Shown piece by piece: positions 50,110 through 59,201 of a DNA stretch of 64,000 nt. Source of the DNA: Jiangella alba (GTDB lineage Bacteria > Actinomycetota > Actinomycetes > Jiangellales > Jiangellaceae); the NCBI RefSeq assembly GCF_900106035.1, contig NZ_FNUC01000003.1, positions 2,535,501-2,599,500 of the forward strand, given 5' to 3'. Position 1 is the first letter of the stretch; each line of letters starts with the position of its first letter. The notes below the pieces were generated by a model, which saw only the letters and a program-made list of their open reading frames with translations, was not told where the DNA came from and searched no databases. Made by a program: the position numbers and the translations under genes.

Positions 50110-51651
50110 GTGACCCACCTGTGGCGACACGCCGGAGCCGTGCTCCTCGGCGTGTCCCTGATCGCCGCGTTCCCGCCGTACGACCTCTGGTTCGTCGCGA
50201 TCCTCGTCCCGGGTGCGTTCGCGCTGCTCGTACGCGACCAGCCGCTGAAGCGCGTCGCCGTGCTGGGCTACCTGTTCGGCGCCGGGTTCTTCCTGCCGCT
50301 GCTCGACTGGACGGGCATGGAGGTCGGGCCCATCCCGTGGCTCATCCTGGCCCTGTTCGAGGCGGCGTTCTTCATCCCGCTGGCACTCGGCCTGACGCTG
50401 GTGCAGCGGCTGCCCGCGTGGCCGCTGTGGACCGCGGCGGTGTGGATCGCCGACGAAGCCATCCGCGGGCGGCTCCCGTACGGCGGCTTCACCTGGGGCA
50501 AGCTGGCGTTCTCGCAGGCCGACAGCCCGATGCTCGCGCTCGCCTCGTGGGGCGGCTCGCCCGGGCTGTCGTTCGCGGTCGCGCTGGCCGGCGGGCTGCT
50601 CGCCTGGGTCGTCGTCGAGCGGCGGATCTGGCTGCGTGCCGCGGCCGCCGCGGGCGCCGTCGCCATCGTCGTCGCGCCGCTGCTCATCCAGCCCATGACG
50701 CCCGACGGCGACACCGTCACCGTCGCGATCGTGCAGGGCAACGTGCCGGCCGAAGGGCTGGCCTACAACGACGAGAAGCGCGCCATCACCCGCAACCACG
50801 TCGAGGCGACGGAGCAACTCGCCGACGACATCGACGCCGGCCGGGCCGAGCGTCCCGACATCGTGCTGTGGCCGGAGAACTCGTCCGACATCAGCCCGTT
50901 CCACGACGCCGACACCTACCGTGCCATCGACGGCGCCGTGCGCGCGGTGGGCGTGCCGACGCTGATCAGCGCCATCGTCCCGACCGACGACGGCCGCAAC
51001 GTGCGCAACACGTCCATCCTGTGGGACCCCGAGACCGGCCCGGGCGACACCTACGTCAAGCGGCACCCGATGCCGTTCGGCGAGTACATCCCCATGCGGT
51101 CCATCGCCGAGCGCATCACCGACGCCGTCAACCAGCAGCCGCGCGACCACCTGCCCGGCGACACCGTCGGCATCTTCCAGGTCGGCGACACCACCATCGG
51201 CAACGTCATCTGCTTCGAGGTCGCCTTCGACGGCATCGTCCGCGACGCCGTCATCGACGGTGGCCAGTTCCTCTCCGTCCAGACCAACAACGCCACGTTC
51301 GGGCGCACGGAGATGACGGAGCAGCAGCTGGCGCAGTCGCGGGTGCGGGCGTTCGAGCACGGCCGCACGGTGCTGGTGTCGGCGCTGGCCGGCGTCAGCG
51401 CCGTCGTCGCGCCGGACGGGTCGGTCCTCGACCGCGCGGAGCTGTTCACCCAGGACGTCATCGTCGCCGACGTCCCGCTGTCCGACGGCCTCACGCTGGC
51501 CACCCGCATCGGCGCCTGGCCCGAGTGGATCATCACCGCGCTCGGCGTGGGCGCCGCCGGGCTCGTCATCGTCAACGCCCGCCGCGCACGGCGTGCCGGC
51601 GCCTCCGTCGCCGACGAGCCGCGGCCGCCCGTCGAGGCAGGTGTGCCGTGA
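50110..51651 (+). CDS. lnt: Apolipoprotein N-acyltransferase
   Basis: A 513-residue membrane enzyme that adds the third acyl chain to lipoprotein N-terminal cysteines. About six N-terminal spans (residues 8-195) are followed by the nitrilase-like domain with catalytic Glu256 (WPENSS), Lys317 ([12 protein letters not shown]) and Cys368 (NVICFEVAF). A last span anchors the C-terminus. GTG start with GGAGCAGGA upstream. The stop overlaps the ppm1 GTG. In M. tuberculosis the two are one fused protein; here they are separate. Confidence 0.95.
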   Translation: MTHLWRHAGAVLLGVSLIAAFPPYDLWFVAILVPGAFALLVRDQPLKRVAVLGYLFGAGFFLPLLDWTGMEVGPIPWLILALFEAAFFIPLALGLTLVQRLPAWPLWTAAVWIADEAIRGRLPYGGFTWGKLAFSQADSPMLALASWGGSPGLSFAVALAGGLLAWVVVERRIWLRAAAAAGAVAIVVAPLLIQPMTPDGDTVTVAIVQGNVPAEGLAYNDEKRAITRNHVEATEQLADDIDAGRAERPDIVLWPENSSDISPFHDADTYRAIDGAVRAVGVPTLISAIVPTDDGRNVRNTSILWDPETGPGDTYVKRHPMPFGEYIPMRSIAERITDAVNQQPRDHLPGDTVGIFQVGDTTIGNVICFEVAFDGIVRDAVIDGGQFLSVQTNNATFGRTEMTEQQLAQSRVRAFEHGRTVLVSALAGVSAVVAPDGSVLDRAELFTQDVIVADVPLSDGLTLATRIGAWPEWIITALGVGAAGLVIVNARRARRAGASVADEPRPPVEAGVP

Positions 51652-52391
51652 CAACCGTCCTGGTGGTCATCCCCACCTACAACGAGGCCCTGACCATCGG
51701 CAAGACCGTCGAGCGCACCCGCGCCGCCGTCCCCGGCGCGCACGTCCTCGTCGTCGACGACGCCTCGCCCGACGGCACCGGCGCGCTCGCCGACGAGCTC
51801 GCCGAGCTCGACGACCACGTCCACGTCCTGCATCGCGGCGGCAAGCAGGGCCTCGGCGCCGCGTACGTCGCCGGCTTCGGGTGGGGGCTGGCCCGCGACT
51901 ACGACGTCCTCGTCGAGATGGACGCCGACGGCTCGCACCAGCCCGAGGAGCTGCCGCTGCTGCTGCACGCCGTCGAGAACGCCGACCTCGCGCTCGGGTC
52001 GCGCTACGTGCCCGGCGGGCGCACCGTCAACTGGCCGTACAAGCGGCAGGCCATCTCGCGCATCGGCAACACCTACACCCGCCTGGCGCTCGGCACCGGG
52101 CTGCGCGACGCGACCGGCGGCTACCGCGCCTACCGGGCGTCCGCCCTGCGCGAACTGGACATCGACAGCGTGGCGTCGCAAGGTTATTGCTTCCAGGTCG
52201 ACATGGCGTGGCGGGCCATCCGGGCAGGATTCCGGGTCATCGAGGTCCCCATCACGTTCGTCGAGCGGGAGCAAGGAGAGTCGAAGATGGACGGCAAGGT
52301 CGTGCGCGAAGCGTTGTTACGGGTCACCCAGTGGGGCGCGGTCCACCGTGCCCGGCAGCTGCGTGACCTCGTCGGAGGGAGCCGGCGGTGA
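51648..52391 (+). CDS. ppm1: Polyprenol monophosphomannose synthase
   Basis: A 247-residue GT2 glycosyltransferase of the dolichol-phosphate mannose synthase type. [16 protein letters not shown] starts the fold; metal ligands are in [10 protein letters not shown] and [21 protein letters not shown] and QGYCFQVDM follow. It makes polyprenyl-phosphate mannose for lipoglycans and protein mannosylation. No membrane span, unlike some family members, so it probably relies on Lnt for location. The start and stop overlap lnt and fxsA (GTGA both times). Confidence 0.93.
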   Translation: MTTVLVVIPTYNEALTIGKTVERTRAAVPGAHVLVVDDASPDGTGALADELAELDDHVHVLHRGGKQGLGAAYVAGFGWGLARDYDVLVEMDADGSHQPEELPLLLHAVENADLALGSRYVPGGRTVNWPYKRQAISRIGNTYTRLALGTGLRDATGGYRAYRASALRELDIDSVASQGYCFQVDMAWRAIRAGFRVIEVPITFVEREQGESKMDGKVVREALLRVTQWGAVHRARQLRDLVGGSRR

Positions 52392-52915
52392 GACGTTTCG
52401 GCCCATTCGCCCTCGGCGTGATCGAACTGATCGCGCTGGTCGTGGTGGCCAACTGGGTCGGATTCGGCTGGGCACTGCTCATGCTGCTCGGCACCAGCAT
52501 CCTCGGCGTCGCGTTGCTGCGCATCGAGGGCCTGCGCGCCTGGCAGGAACTGCGCACCGCCGCCGCCGACGGCCGCTTCCCGCAGGACGAGCCCGAATCC
52601 GTCGAGGCGTCGTCGGCGCGCATGGCCGACACCGGCGCACGCATCCTCTCCGGCGTCCTGCTGACCTTCCCCGGCTTCGTCACCGACTTCATCGGCCTCG
52701 TGCTGCTGGTCCCGCCCATCCGACGCAGCGTCGGCCGGCGGCTGGCGGCCTCGGCGTTCCGGACCTTCCCCGGCCGGCGTGGACCGGGGATGGGCGGGTT
52801 GGGGCGGCCTGGGGGTCCGGACGGGGCCGGCGGTTCGGGTGGTCCCGGCGTCCAGCACGGCGTCGTCATCGAGGGCGAGGTCGTCGACACCGACCGGCCG
52901 AACGACCAGCGCTGA
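52388..52915 (+). CDS. fxsA: FxsA-family membrane protein
   Basis: A 175-residue protein with three or four hydrophobic segments (about 8-45 and 85-110) in the FxsA layout, with [19 protein letters not shown] and [20 protein letters not shown]. The tail is Gly/Arg/Pro-rich. FxsA of E. coli affects F-plasmid exclusion of phage T7; the general role is unknown. It completes the lnt-ppm1-fxsA operon. Confidence 0.85.
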   Translation: MRRFGPFALGVIELIALVVVANWVGFGWALLMLLGTSILGVALLRIEGLRAWQELRTAAADGRFPQDEPESVEASSARMADTGARILSGVLLTFPGFVTDFIGLVLLVPPIRRSVGRRLAASAFRTFPGRRGPGMGGLGRPGGPDGAGGSGGPGVQHGVVIEGEVVDTDRPNDQR

Positions 52916-52975
52916 GGGTTTTGCCGGCATCTGCCGCATCGCCACGTGGCTCTCTGGGGGTGCTCGCTGGTTCGC

Positions 52976-53032
52976 TGGCGTGGGTCGGGCTTGCCCGCGT
53001 GGGCGGGGCTTGCTGGCGTGGGTCGGGCTTGC
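52976..53032. repeat. Three tandem 19-bp repeats
   Basis: Units at 52976-52994, 52995-53013 and 53014-53032. The first and third are identical (TGGCGTGGGTCGGGCTTGC); the middle differs at three positions. A decayed fourth unit follows. Confidence 0.75.
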
Positions 53033-53184
53033 TAGCGGGCGCTTGCCGAGGCTCGCTCGCTGGTGTGCGGTGCTCCGGGTTGTGCCAGGGTGCCGCCCTG
53101 CGCCAGCTGGCTACCTTGCGACGGTGCGCCGTTGTCCGGCAGCTCGCCGCTGTGCTGCCGTTCGCCGTCTTGCGCTAGTCGGCC

Positions 53185-53310
53185 GTCCCCCTGCTGCCCA
53201 TTTTAGCCGCGGCACCACGCCTCAACGGAGCCTGATCGGCGCTTCGCGCGGGCGGGGCACCGCTTGACCCGCGGCACCGCGGCCTAAGAACGGGCAGCTA
53301 TCAGGGGGAC
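53185..53310. repeat. 126-bp imperfect inverted repeat
   Basis: Ends GTCCCCCTG and CAGGGGGAC are perfect complements; CTGCCC/GGGCAG and GCCGCGG/CCGCGGC pair further in, with small internal loops. The arms are about 31 and 38 bp around a GC-rich centre. No flanking target duplication is obvious. Confidence 0.6.
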
Positions 53311-53453
53311 GGGGAAGAACCGGGCACGGCCCGCCAGTACACCGTCAGCCGCCAGCTCCCACCGCACCACCGGCCCAGACGCCACATCGCCGGGACCGTC
53401 AGCCGCGTTCCACCCGCCTGGCGGGCACGTCCGCACCGGCTCCGGACACAGAA

Positions 53454-53492
53454 CCGCACCCGGCCCCCGGAACCAACGGGGGACGGGTGCGG
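53454..53492 (-). terminator. Terminator of rbpA
   Basis: Two 16-bp arms (53454-53469 and 53477-53492, CCGCACCCG.. with one mismatch) form a hairpin with a 7-nt loop 27 bp after the rbpA stop on the minus strand. Confidence 0.65.
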
Positions 53493-53518
53493 GCTCGGTG
53501 AATCGGGGCGGGAGACCG

Positions 53519-53908
53519 TCAGGCGGTCTTCTTGCGGCGTGCGCCTCGGTCGGCGAGGTGCGCCGCGCCGGGGATGAGGCCGGAGCGCAGCAGTTCGAGC
53601 CGCTCGTCGAGCAGCGCCTCGAGGTCCTCGATGGAACGACGCTCCAGAAGCATGTCCCAGTGGGTGCGGGCAGGCTTCGTCGGCGCCTCTTCGGGCCGGT
53701 CAGTGGCGACGCGCAGCGACTCGGAACCGCAGCGGGGGCAGTCCCACAGGGCGGGCACCTCGGCCTCGGTCGAGAAGGTCATCTCGAAGCGGTGGCCGGC
53801 GGTGCAGCTGTAGGCGACCGTCTGGCGCTCGGCGAACTCGACGCCGCGCTCGTCCTCGTAGCTCGTCGCGCCGAGGCGGGAGCCGCGCAGGGTGGAACGC
53901 TCGGACAT
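53519..53908 (-). CDS. rbpA: RNA polymerase-binding protein RbpA
   Basis: A 129-residue general transcription factor of actinobacteria. The N-terminal tail (STLRGSRLGATSYEDERGVEFAERQ, written here in parts) is followed by the core with YSCTAGHRF and WDCPRCGSE (metal-binding cysteines). The sigma-interaction domain follows (PTKPARTHWDMLLERRSIED and LEALLDERLELLR). RbpA stabilises open complexes and binds group 1/2 sigma factors. GGAAGGG lies upstream of the ATG. A SigR/SigH-type promoter lies about 100 bp upstream, consistent with rbpA being a SigR target in Streptomyces. Confidence 0.95.
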   Translation of the reverse strand: MSERSTLRGSRLGATSYEDERGVEFAERQTVAYSCTAGHRFEMTFSTEAEVPALWDCPRCGSESLRVATDRPEEAPTKPARTHWDMLLERRSIEDLEALLDERLELLRSGLIPGAAHLADRGARRKKTA

Positions 53909-54007
53909 GTGTGAAACCCTTCCGGGGCGGTGGCCCCTGGGACGAGACGTCGGTCCAATTACCTCGCCGTCGAGACCACGTCTGAGCGATCACAACGACA
54001 TGATGAC

Positions 54008-54033
54008 AACGGACGGCCGGAGAGTAATGTTCC
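54008..54033 (-). promoter_or_regulatory. SigR/SigH-type promoter of rbpA (GGAAC-N18-GTTG)
   Basis: On the minus strand GGAAC (54033-54029) and GTT (54010-54008, followed by G) are 18 nt apart, matching the thiol-stress sigma consensus GGAAY-N18/19-GTT. RNA would start near 54001, giving a ~90-nt leader before the ATG at 53908. Confidence 0.65.
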
Positions 54034-54074
54034 GCGTTCCCTGTGATAATGCAATCTGAGCGACGTGATGTTCC

Positions 54075-55471
54075 TCACCGGTAACGTTCGACCGATCGGG
54101 GTACCTGGTTGCCCGCCGCCACGATGCCGGCCCGCAGGTCCACGCGCGACAGCAGCGCCAGGCCGGCGATGAAGAACGTCACGAGCACCAGCACCGACCA
54201 CCGATACGAGCCGGTCAGCTGGAACGCCAGCCCGAACGCCAGCGTCCCGAACCAGCTCGTCCCGCGCTCGGCCGCCTGGTAGAGGCTGAAGTACTCCGCC
54301 TCCTTGCCGTTCGGGACGAGCAGGCTGAACAGCGACCGCGACAGCGCCTGGCTGCCGCCGAGCACGAACCCGATGGCCACGGCCAGGATCAGGAACGGCA
54401 CCACCTGCTCGACGGGCAGGAAGAACGCGCCCCCGACGACGACGGTCCACAGCACCAGGCTGGACATGACGACGTTCTTCGCGCCGAAGCGGTCGGCCAG
54501 CCGGCCCAGCGCGAGCGCGCCGCCGAACGCGACGAACTGGACGATGAGGATCGCGACGATCAGGACGTCCTCGCCGAGCCCCAGTCCCGGTTGCCGTAGA
54601 TCGACGACGCGGAGATGACGGTCTGGACGCCGTCGTTGTAGAGCATGTACGCGACGAGGAACAGCAGCGTCTGCGGGTAGCCGCGGGCGTGCCGCAGCGT
54701 CTCGCGCAGCTGGCCGAACGCCTGCCGCGTCGCGCTGCCGCCGACCCTGACGACGCCGGTGGGCGGCCGGTCGCGGATGCCGCGGTACGGGATGATCGTC
54801 CACAACGCCCACCACACGCCCGCCGACAGCAGGCTGATCCGGACGGTGTCGGACCGGCTCAGCCCGAACGGCTCCAACGTCACCAGCGCGAGGTTCAACG
54901 CCAGCAGCAGGCCGCCGCCGAGGTACCCGAAGGCCCAGCCGCGCGACGAGACGCGGTCGCGGTCGTCCTCGTGCGCGATCTGGACCAGGATCGCGTCGTA
55001 CACCACCATCGACGAGCCCAGGCAGATCGCCGCGATGACCAGCAGAAACGCACCCAGCTGCCAGTTCGCCCCGGCGACGAAGACCATCGAGGCGGCCGCC
55101 GCCGACCCCGTCCACGCGAACCCGGCCATCAGGTGCCGCTTCTTCGCGGTGCGGTCGGCGATCGCGCCGACGACGGGCAGCAGCAGCGCGGACAGGATCG
55201 TCGCGAACGTCACGGTGTACGCGGCCACCGACCCGGCGGCGATGGGGAGACCGAGCACCGACAGGTCGCCGCGGCAGGGGTCGTCGGTGGTGCCGGCCTC
55301 GCCGCACGCGGCCGTCTCGGCCACCGCCGTCAGGTACGGACCGAACAGGACGGTCGCCGTGGTGGTGACGAAGGCCGAGTTCGCCCAGTCGTAGAAGTAC
55401 CATGCTCGGTGCTCCCTGGCCCGCTCGACGGGGTCGGCCAGCGGGCCGGACGGGGCGAGGACACGGGTCAC
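54075..55471 (-). pseudogene. UMF1/Atg22-like MFS transporter with frameshift
   Basis: The N-terminal part (from GTG 55471, EHRAWYFYDWANSAFVTTTA) and the C-terminal part (GLGEDVLIVAILIVQFVAFGG to NQVPRSVERYR, written from parts) are the two pieces of one MFS protein of the UMF1 group, about 465 residues. They are in different frames. The break is at 54581-54590, where NR is followed by DWGSARTS and a stop instead of xLGLGEDV. One missing base restores the family sequence. Either the gene is recently inactivated or there is a sequence error. The GTG start is 6 nt behind TACCGT (55483-55478, minus), an intact leaderless promoter. Confidence 0.85.
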
Positions 55472-55477
55472 GCGCGG

Positions 55478-55483
55478 ACGGTA
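55478..55483 (-). promoter_or_regulatory. -10 box (TACCGT) for the frameshifted MFS gene
   Basis: TACCGT on the minus strand, 6 nt (CCGCGC), then GTG 55471. Confidence 0.45.
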
Positions 55484-55555
55484 TCGGGTGCGGGGCAGTC
55501 GTGGCCAGACGACACGATGTCCCGGCAGTGAACGAGTGATGAGGAGACGACGACG

Positions 55556-56050
55556 GTGACGGTGCGGGAGATCCGCCTCTATGGCGACCCGGTGTTGCGA
55601 ACGGTGACCGATGCGGTGACGGAGTTCGGCGAGGCGAGCCGTGCGCTGGCCCAGGACCTGCTGGACACCCTCGACCTGCCCGGGCGGGCGGGCGTGGCGG
55701 CGCCGCAGATCGGGGTGCCGCTGCGGGCGTTCTCGTACGACCTCGAAGGCCAGCGCGGCGTCGTGTTCAACCCGGTGCTCGTCGGCACGGAGGGGGAGCA
55801 GTCCGGCGAGGAGGGCTGCCTGTCCGTCCCCGGCCTCTGGTTCCCGACGCCGCGGGCCGCCTGGGCCGCCGTCGAGGGCGTCGACGCCGAAGGTGAGCCG
55901 GTGCGGGTCGAGGGCGAGGGCGAGCTGGCCCGCTGCCTGCAGCACGAGACCGACCATCTCGACGGCATCGTCTACATCCACCGCCTCGAGCCGTCCACCC
56001 GGCGCGGCGCGATGCGCGAGATCCGCCGCAGCGCCTGGTTCAGCGCCTGA
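55556..56050 (+). CDS. def: Peptide deformylase
   Basis: A 164-residue metalloenzyme that removes the formyl group from new proteins. All three motifs are intact: GVAAPQIG (residues 46-53), EGCLS with metal ligand Cys88, and HETDHLDG with His130, Glu131 and His134. The fit to actinobacterial PDFs is good. It starts with GTG and ends 3 bp before the convergent phosphodiesterase gene. Confidence 0.95.
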   Translation: MTVREIRLYGDPVLRTVTDAVTEFGEASRALAQDLLDTLDLPGRAGVAAPQIGVPLRAFSYDLEGQRGVVFNPVLVGTEGEQSGEEGCLSVPGLWFPTPRAAWAAVEGVDAEGEPVRVEGEGELARCLQHETDHLDGIVYIHRLEPSTRRGAMREIRRSAWFSA

Positions 56051-56053
56051 GCC

Positions 56054-56839
56054 TCAGGCGGCCGGGTTCCACTGGCCGCGCGATTCCAGAACCTCCCGGA
56101 GCAGGTCCGCGCGGTCGGTGATCAGCCCGTCGACGCCGAGGTCGAGCAGCCGCCGCATCTCGGCCGGTTCGTTCACCGTCCACACGTGCACCGGCCGCCC
56201 CGCCGCGTGCGCGGCCGCCACCGTCGCCGGCGTCACTACCTCGATGCCGCGGAACGTCGCCGGGACCTGCAGGCAGTCGACGCCGCGGAGGACGGAGCCG
56301 GCGAACCCGCGCAGGCCGGGCATCGACGCGGCGGCGACGAACGTGGCGATCAGGGTCTGCCCGGCCGACGACGCGACCGGCGCGGCGAGACGGCGCAGCA
56401 CGGCCCGGCGGCGGGCGTCGGAGAAGGAGGCGACGCAGACGCGGTCGTGGGCGCGGGTGCGGTCGAGGACCCGGGCCAGCGGCGCCACCGCGCCGGCCGA
56501 CTTCACGTCGATGTTGACCCGCAGCGACGGCCAGCTGCCCAGCACGTCCTCCAGCGCGGGCACCGGCTCGACACCGCCGATCAGCGCACGGCGCACCTCG
56601 GACCACGGCAGCTCGGCGACGGCGCCGGTGCGGTCGGTCACCCGGTCCAGCGTCGCGTCGTGCAGCGCGACCGCCACCCCGTCGGCCGTCGCGTGGACGT
56701 CGGTCTCGACGTAGTCGTAGGCCAATTCCACCGCCGCCGCGAAGGCCGCCATGCTGTTCTCGAGGCCGGTGCGGGAGAATCCGCGATGGGCCAGCGCCAG
56801 CGGGCCGGGACGGTCGAGATACGGATGGATGCCGGCCAC
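56054..56839 (-). CDS. Glycerophosphodiester phosphodiesterase
   Basis: A 261-residue GDPD TIM-barrel enzyme. Catalytic residues are in ALAHRGFSRTGLENS (His, Arg), YVETDVHATADGVAVALHD (Glu, Asp, His) and NIDVKSAG. C-terminal VHVWTVNEPAEMRRLLDLGVDGLITD is the family ending. It hydrolyses glycerophosphodiesters to glycerol 3-phosphate. No signal peptide, so cytoplasmic. The GTG start is 6 nt behind TAGCCT. Confidence 0.92.
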   Translation of the reverse strand: MAGIHPYLDRPGPLALAHRGFSRTGLENSMAAFAAAVELAYDYVETDVHATADGVAVALHDATLDRVTDRTGAVAELPWSEVRRALIGGVEPVPALEDVLGSWPSLRVNIDVKSAGAVAPLARVLDRTRAHDRVCVASFSDARRRAVLRRLAAPVASSAGQTLIATFVAAASMPGLRGFAGSVLRGVDCLQVPATFRGIEVVTPATVAAAHAAGRPVHVWTVNEPAEMRRLLDLGVDGLITDRADLLREVLESRGQWNPAA

Positions 56840-56845
56840 GAGGCC

Positions 56846-56851
56846 AGGCTA
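56846..56851 (-). promoter_or_regulatory. -10 box (TAGCCT) for the phosphodiesterase gene
   Basis: On the minus strand TAGCCT is followed by GGCCTC and GTG 56839 with no ribosome-binding site. Confidence 0.45.
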
Positions 56852-56870
56852 ACCGCCGGGGGGAGACGAC

Positions 56871-57572
56871 GTGAGCGACGACAGCGACCTGCGCGACGTG
56901 GTGCTGCGCTGGCAGGCGGGCTGGGTGACGGCGCGCGACTACCGCAGCGATGTCGACGGCGACGTCGTCACCGTCCGCATCGGGCTGCCCGAGCGCATCA
57001 CCGACACGATCCTGCTGACGGCCGACCCCGGACGGTACGCCGAGGCGGCCGCCGAGATCGGTGAGCCCAGCCGCTGGCTCGTCGCTCCCACCACCGACCG
57101 CGCGCGGACGGAGTCGGCCGCGGCCGCCGCCGGGCTCACCGTCCAAGCCCCCGAGTGGCTGATGTCGCGCCCGCTCGACGACCACCCCGCCGACGACGCC
57201 CCGGACGGGTACGAGCTCTGGCTGAGCGGCCGCCGTCCGGTCCTGGTCGCCGAGGTCGTGGCGGCCGGCGGCGACCCCCGTGCGCTGGCGGCGAAGGGTC
57301 ACCTCGCCCTGAGCGGCGAGGGCAACGCCGACGCCGTCGCGGACCGCATCTTCACCGTCCCGGCACACCGGCGGCGCGGGCTCGGTGCCGTCGTCATGGG
57401 GGCGCTGACGGCGGCGGCGCGCGAGAGCGGCGCGCGGACCGGCCTGCTGGTGGCGTCGGCCGAAGGGCGCAAGCTCTACGAGCGGCTCGGCTGGACGGTC
57501 GAGACGGAGATGACGGTCGCGCACTGGTCCGGCCACGCGTCGCCCGAGCCGACCTGCGACCCGTTAGAGTGA
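56871..57572 (+). CDS. GNAT-family N-acetyltransferase
   Basis: A 233-residue protein. The first 110 residues are not recognisable as an acetyltransferase; the C-terminal half has the acetyl-CoA loop VPAHRRRGLGAVVMGALTAAA and SAEGRKLYERLGWTVETEM, typical GNAT motifs A and B. Substrate unknown. GGGGGGAGA lies upstream of the GTG start. The glyA -10 box lies inside its last codons. Confidence 0.82.
   Translation: MSDDSDLRDVVLRWQAGWVTARDYRSDVDGDVVTVRIGLPERITDTILLTADPGRYAEAAAEIGEPSRWLVAPTTDRARTESAAAAAGLTVQAPEWLMSRPLDDHPADDAPDGYELWLSGRRPVLVAEVVAAGGDPRALAAKGHLALSGEGNADAVADRIFTVPAHRRRGLGAVVMGALTAAARESGARTGLLVASAEGRKLYERLGWTVETEMTVAHWSGHASPEPTCDPLE
57565..57570 (+). promoter_or_regulatory. -10 box (TAGAGT) for the glyA riboswitch transcript
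   Basis: TAGAGT lies in the last codons of the GNAT gene. A start 7 nt on (57577) would place the first transcribed bases at the GTCGCGACTGGCG that opens the ZTP riboswitch. Confidence 0.55.
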
Positions 57573-57576
57573 TGCC

Positions 57577-57672
57577 GTCGCGACTGGCGCAGCGGCCCGG
57601 GTGACCGGGCACGGGTGGAACCGACCACCGGGGAGCGGACGGCCGTGGCACCGCGCGCCTGGGTGCCCGGGA
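57577..57672 (+). ncRNA. ZTP (pfl) riboswitch upstream of glyA
   Basis: The conserved parts of the pfl motif appear in order: CGCGACTGGCG near the 5' end, a GC-rich stem (GCCCGGGTGACCGGGC), ACCACCGGGGAGCG, and the distal GCGCCTGGGTGCCC, which forms the pseudoknot and ligand site. The class senses ZTP/ZMP, signals of low 10-formyl-tetrahydrofolate, and commonly controls one-carbon genes such as glyA. Downstream CGAGAG (57684-57689) pairs with CTCTCG (57697-57702), covering the GAGAGG ribosome-binding site, which suggests control of translation. Confidence 0.85.
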
Positions 57673-57704
57673 GACACCGACATCGAGAGGACGTGGCTCT
57701 CGCC

Positions 57705-58982
57705 ATGACCACGAACGCCCGCCCCGCGCTGCAGTCCGTCGACCCCGAGGTGGCCGCGCTCATCACGGCCGAGGAAGAGCGGCAGCGGCAGACGCTGAAG
57801 CTGATCCCGTCCGAGAACTACGTGTCCACCGCGGTCCTCGAGGCCACCGGCACGGTGCTCACCAACAAGTACTCCGAGGGGTACGCCGGCCGCCGCTACT
57901 ACGAGGGCCAGCAGGTCATCGACCAGCTCGAGACCCTCGCCGTCGACCGCGCGAAGGCCCTGTTCGGCGCCGACCACGCCAACGTCCAGCCGTACTCCGG
58001 CTCGCCCGCCAACCTGGCCGTCTACCTCGCCACGGCGCAGGCCGGCGACACCGTCATGGGCATGTCGCTGCCGATGGGCGGGCACCTGACACACGGCTGG
58101 AAGGTCTCCGCCACGGGCACCTGGTTCCGGCCGGTCCAGTACGACGTGCGCCGCGACACCGGCCGCATCGACCTCGACCAGGTGCGTGAGCTGGCGCTGG
58201 CCGAGCGGCCGAAGCTGATCTTCTGCGGCGGCACCGCCATTCCGCGCACCATCGACTTCGCCGGCTTCGCGGCCATCGCCCAGGAGGTCGGCGCCGTCCT
58301 GGCCGCCGACATCGCCCACATCGCCGGCCTCGTCGTCGGCGGCGCGCACCCGACCCCCGTCGGCCACGCCGACATCGTCACCACGACGACGCACAAGACG
58401 CTGCGCGGCCCGCGCGGCGCGATGATCCTCACCACCGAGGAGTACGCCAAGCCCATCGACAAGGCCGTCTTCCCCGGCCTGCAGGGCGGCCCGCACAACC
58501 ACACGACGGCCGGCATCGCGGTGGCGCTCGGCGAGGCGGCGCAACCGGAGTTCAAGGACTACGCCCACCAGGTCGTCGCCAACGCCGTCACCCTGGCCGA
58601 CGAGCTGCTGGCCCGCGGCTTCGACCTCGTCTCCGGCGGCACGGACAACCACCTGATCCTCATCGACCTCACCTCCAAGGGCGTGGCCGGCAAGCCCGCC
58701 GCCAAGGCGCTCGACCTCGCCGGCCTCGAGACCAACTACAACACCGTCCCGTACGACCCCCGCAAGCCGTTCGACCCGTCCGGCCTGCGCATCGGCACCC
58801 CCGCCCTGACCAGTCGCGGCATGGGGGAGTCGGAGATGCGCGAGGTCGGCCGCTGGCTCGACGAGGTTGTCACCGCGGCAGCCGGCTCCGACGCCGACGC
58901 CCTGGACGGCGTGGTGGCGCGGGTCCGCGGCGAGGTCACCGAGCTGACCGGCCGCTTCCCGACCCCCGGCCTGGGCGGCTGA
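57705..58982 (+). CDS. glyA: Serine hydroxymethyltransferase (actinobacterial GlyA2-type)
   Basis: A 425-residue PLP enzyme interconverting serine and glycine with tetrahydrofolate. NKYSEGYAGRRYYEGQQVID, PYSGSPANLAVYLA, MGGHLTHGWKVSATG, and the PLP lysine in VTTTTHKTLRGPRGAM are visible. The wording differs from the common GlyA (SGAQAN is SGSPAN; the GGFSAYSR-like loop is GGTAIPR), matching a second SHMT clade of actinomycetes. ATG 57705 is preferred; GTG 57693 is an alternative. The ZTP riboswitch just upstream ties it to folate status. Confidence 0.92.
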   Translation: MTTNARPALQSVDPEVAALITAEEERQRQTLKLIPSENYVSTAVLEATGTVLTNKYSEGYAGRRYYEGQQVIDQLETLAVDRAKALFGADHANVQPYSGSPANLAVYLATAQAGDTVMGMSLPMGGHLTHGWKVSATGTWFRPVQYDVRRDTGRIDLDQVRELALAERPKLIFCGGTAIPRTIDFAGFAAIAQEVGAVLAADIAHIAGLVVGGAHPTPVGHADIVTTTTHKTLRGPRGAMILTTEEYAKPIDKAVFPGLQGGPHNHTTAGIAVALGEAAQPEFKDYAHQVVANAVTLADELLARGFDLVSGGTDNHLILIDLTSKGVAGKPAAKALDLAGLETNYNTVPYDPRKPFDPSGLRIGTPALTSRGMGESEMREVGRWLDEVVTAAAGSDADALDGVVARVRGEVTELTGRFPTPGLGG

Positions 58983-59201
58983 GCCTCTTCCTGGTCGGGC
59001 TGTTCCGGGCTGGGCTGCTCTCGCTGAACCCTTCGGAGTCGGGCTGCTCCGGCTGGAGCTCCTCGGAGTCCGGGTACGTTGGCCCGAGCTCCTCGGGGTC
59101 GGGCTGCTCCCGCTGACTCCTCCGGGGCGGGCTGCTCCCGCTGGAACTCCTCTGGCTGGTCTTGGGCGCACGGGCTGTCGCTCCTTCGCGGGGCGACCGC
59201 T

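Larger units (their letters stand above)
52916..53518. other. 603-bp gap between fxsA and rbpA with repeats
   Basis: No gene is supported. It holds a triple 19-bp tandem repeat (52976-53032), a 126-bp imperfect inverted repeat (53185-53310) and the rbpA terminator (53454-53492); these are listed separately. Confidence 0.6.
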
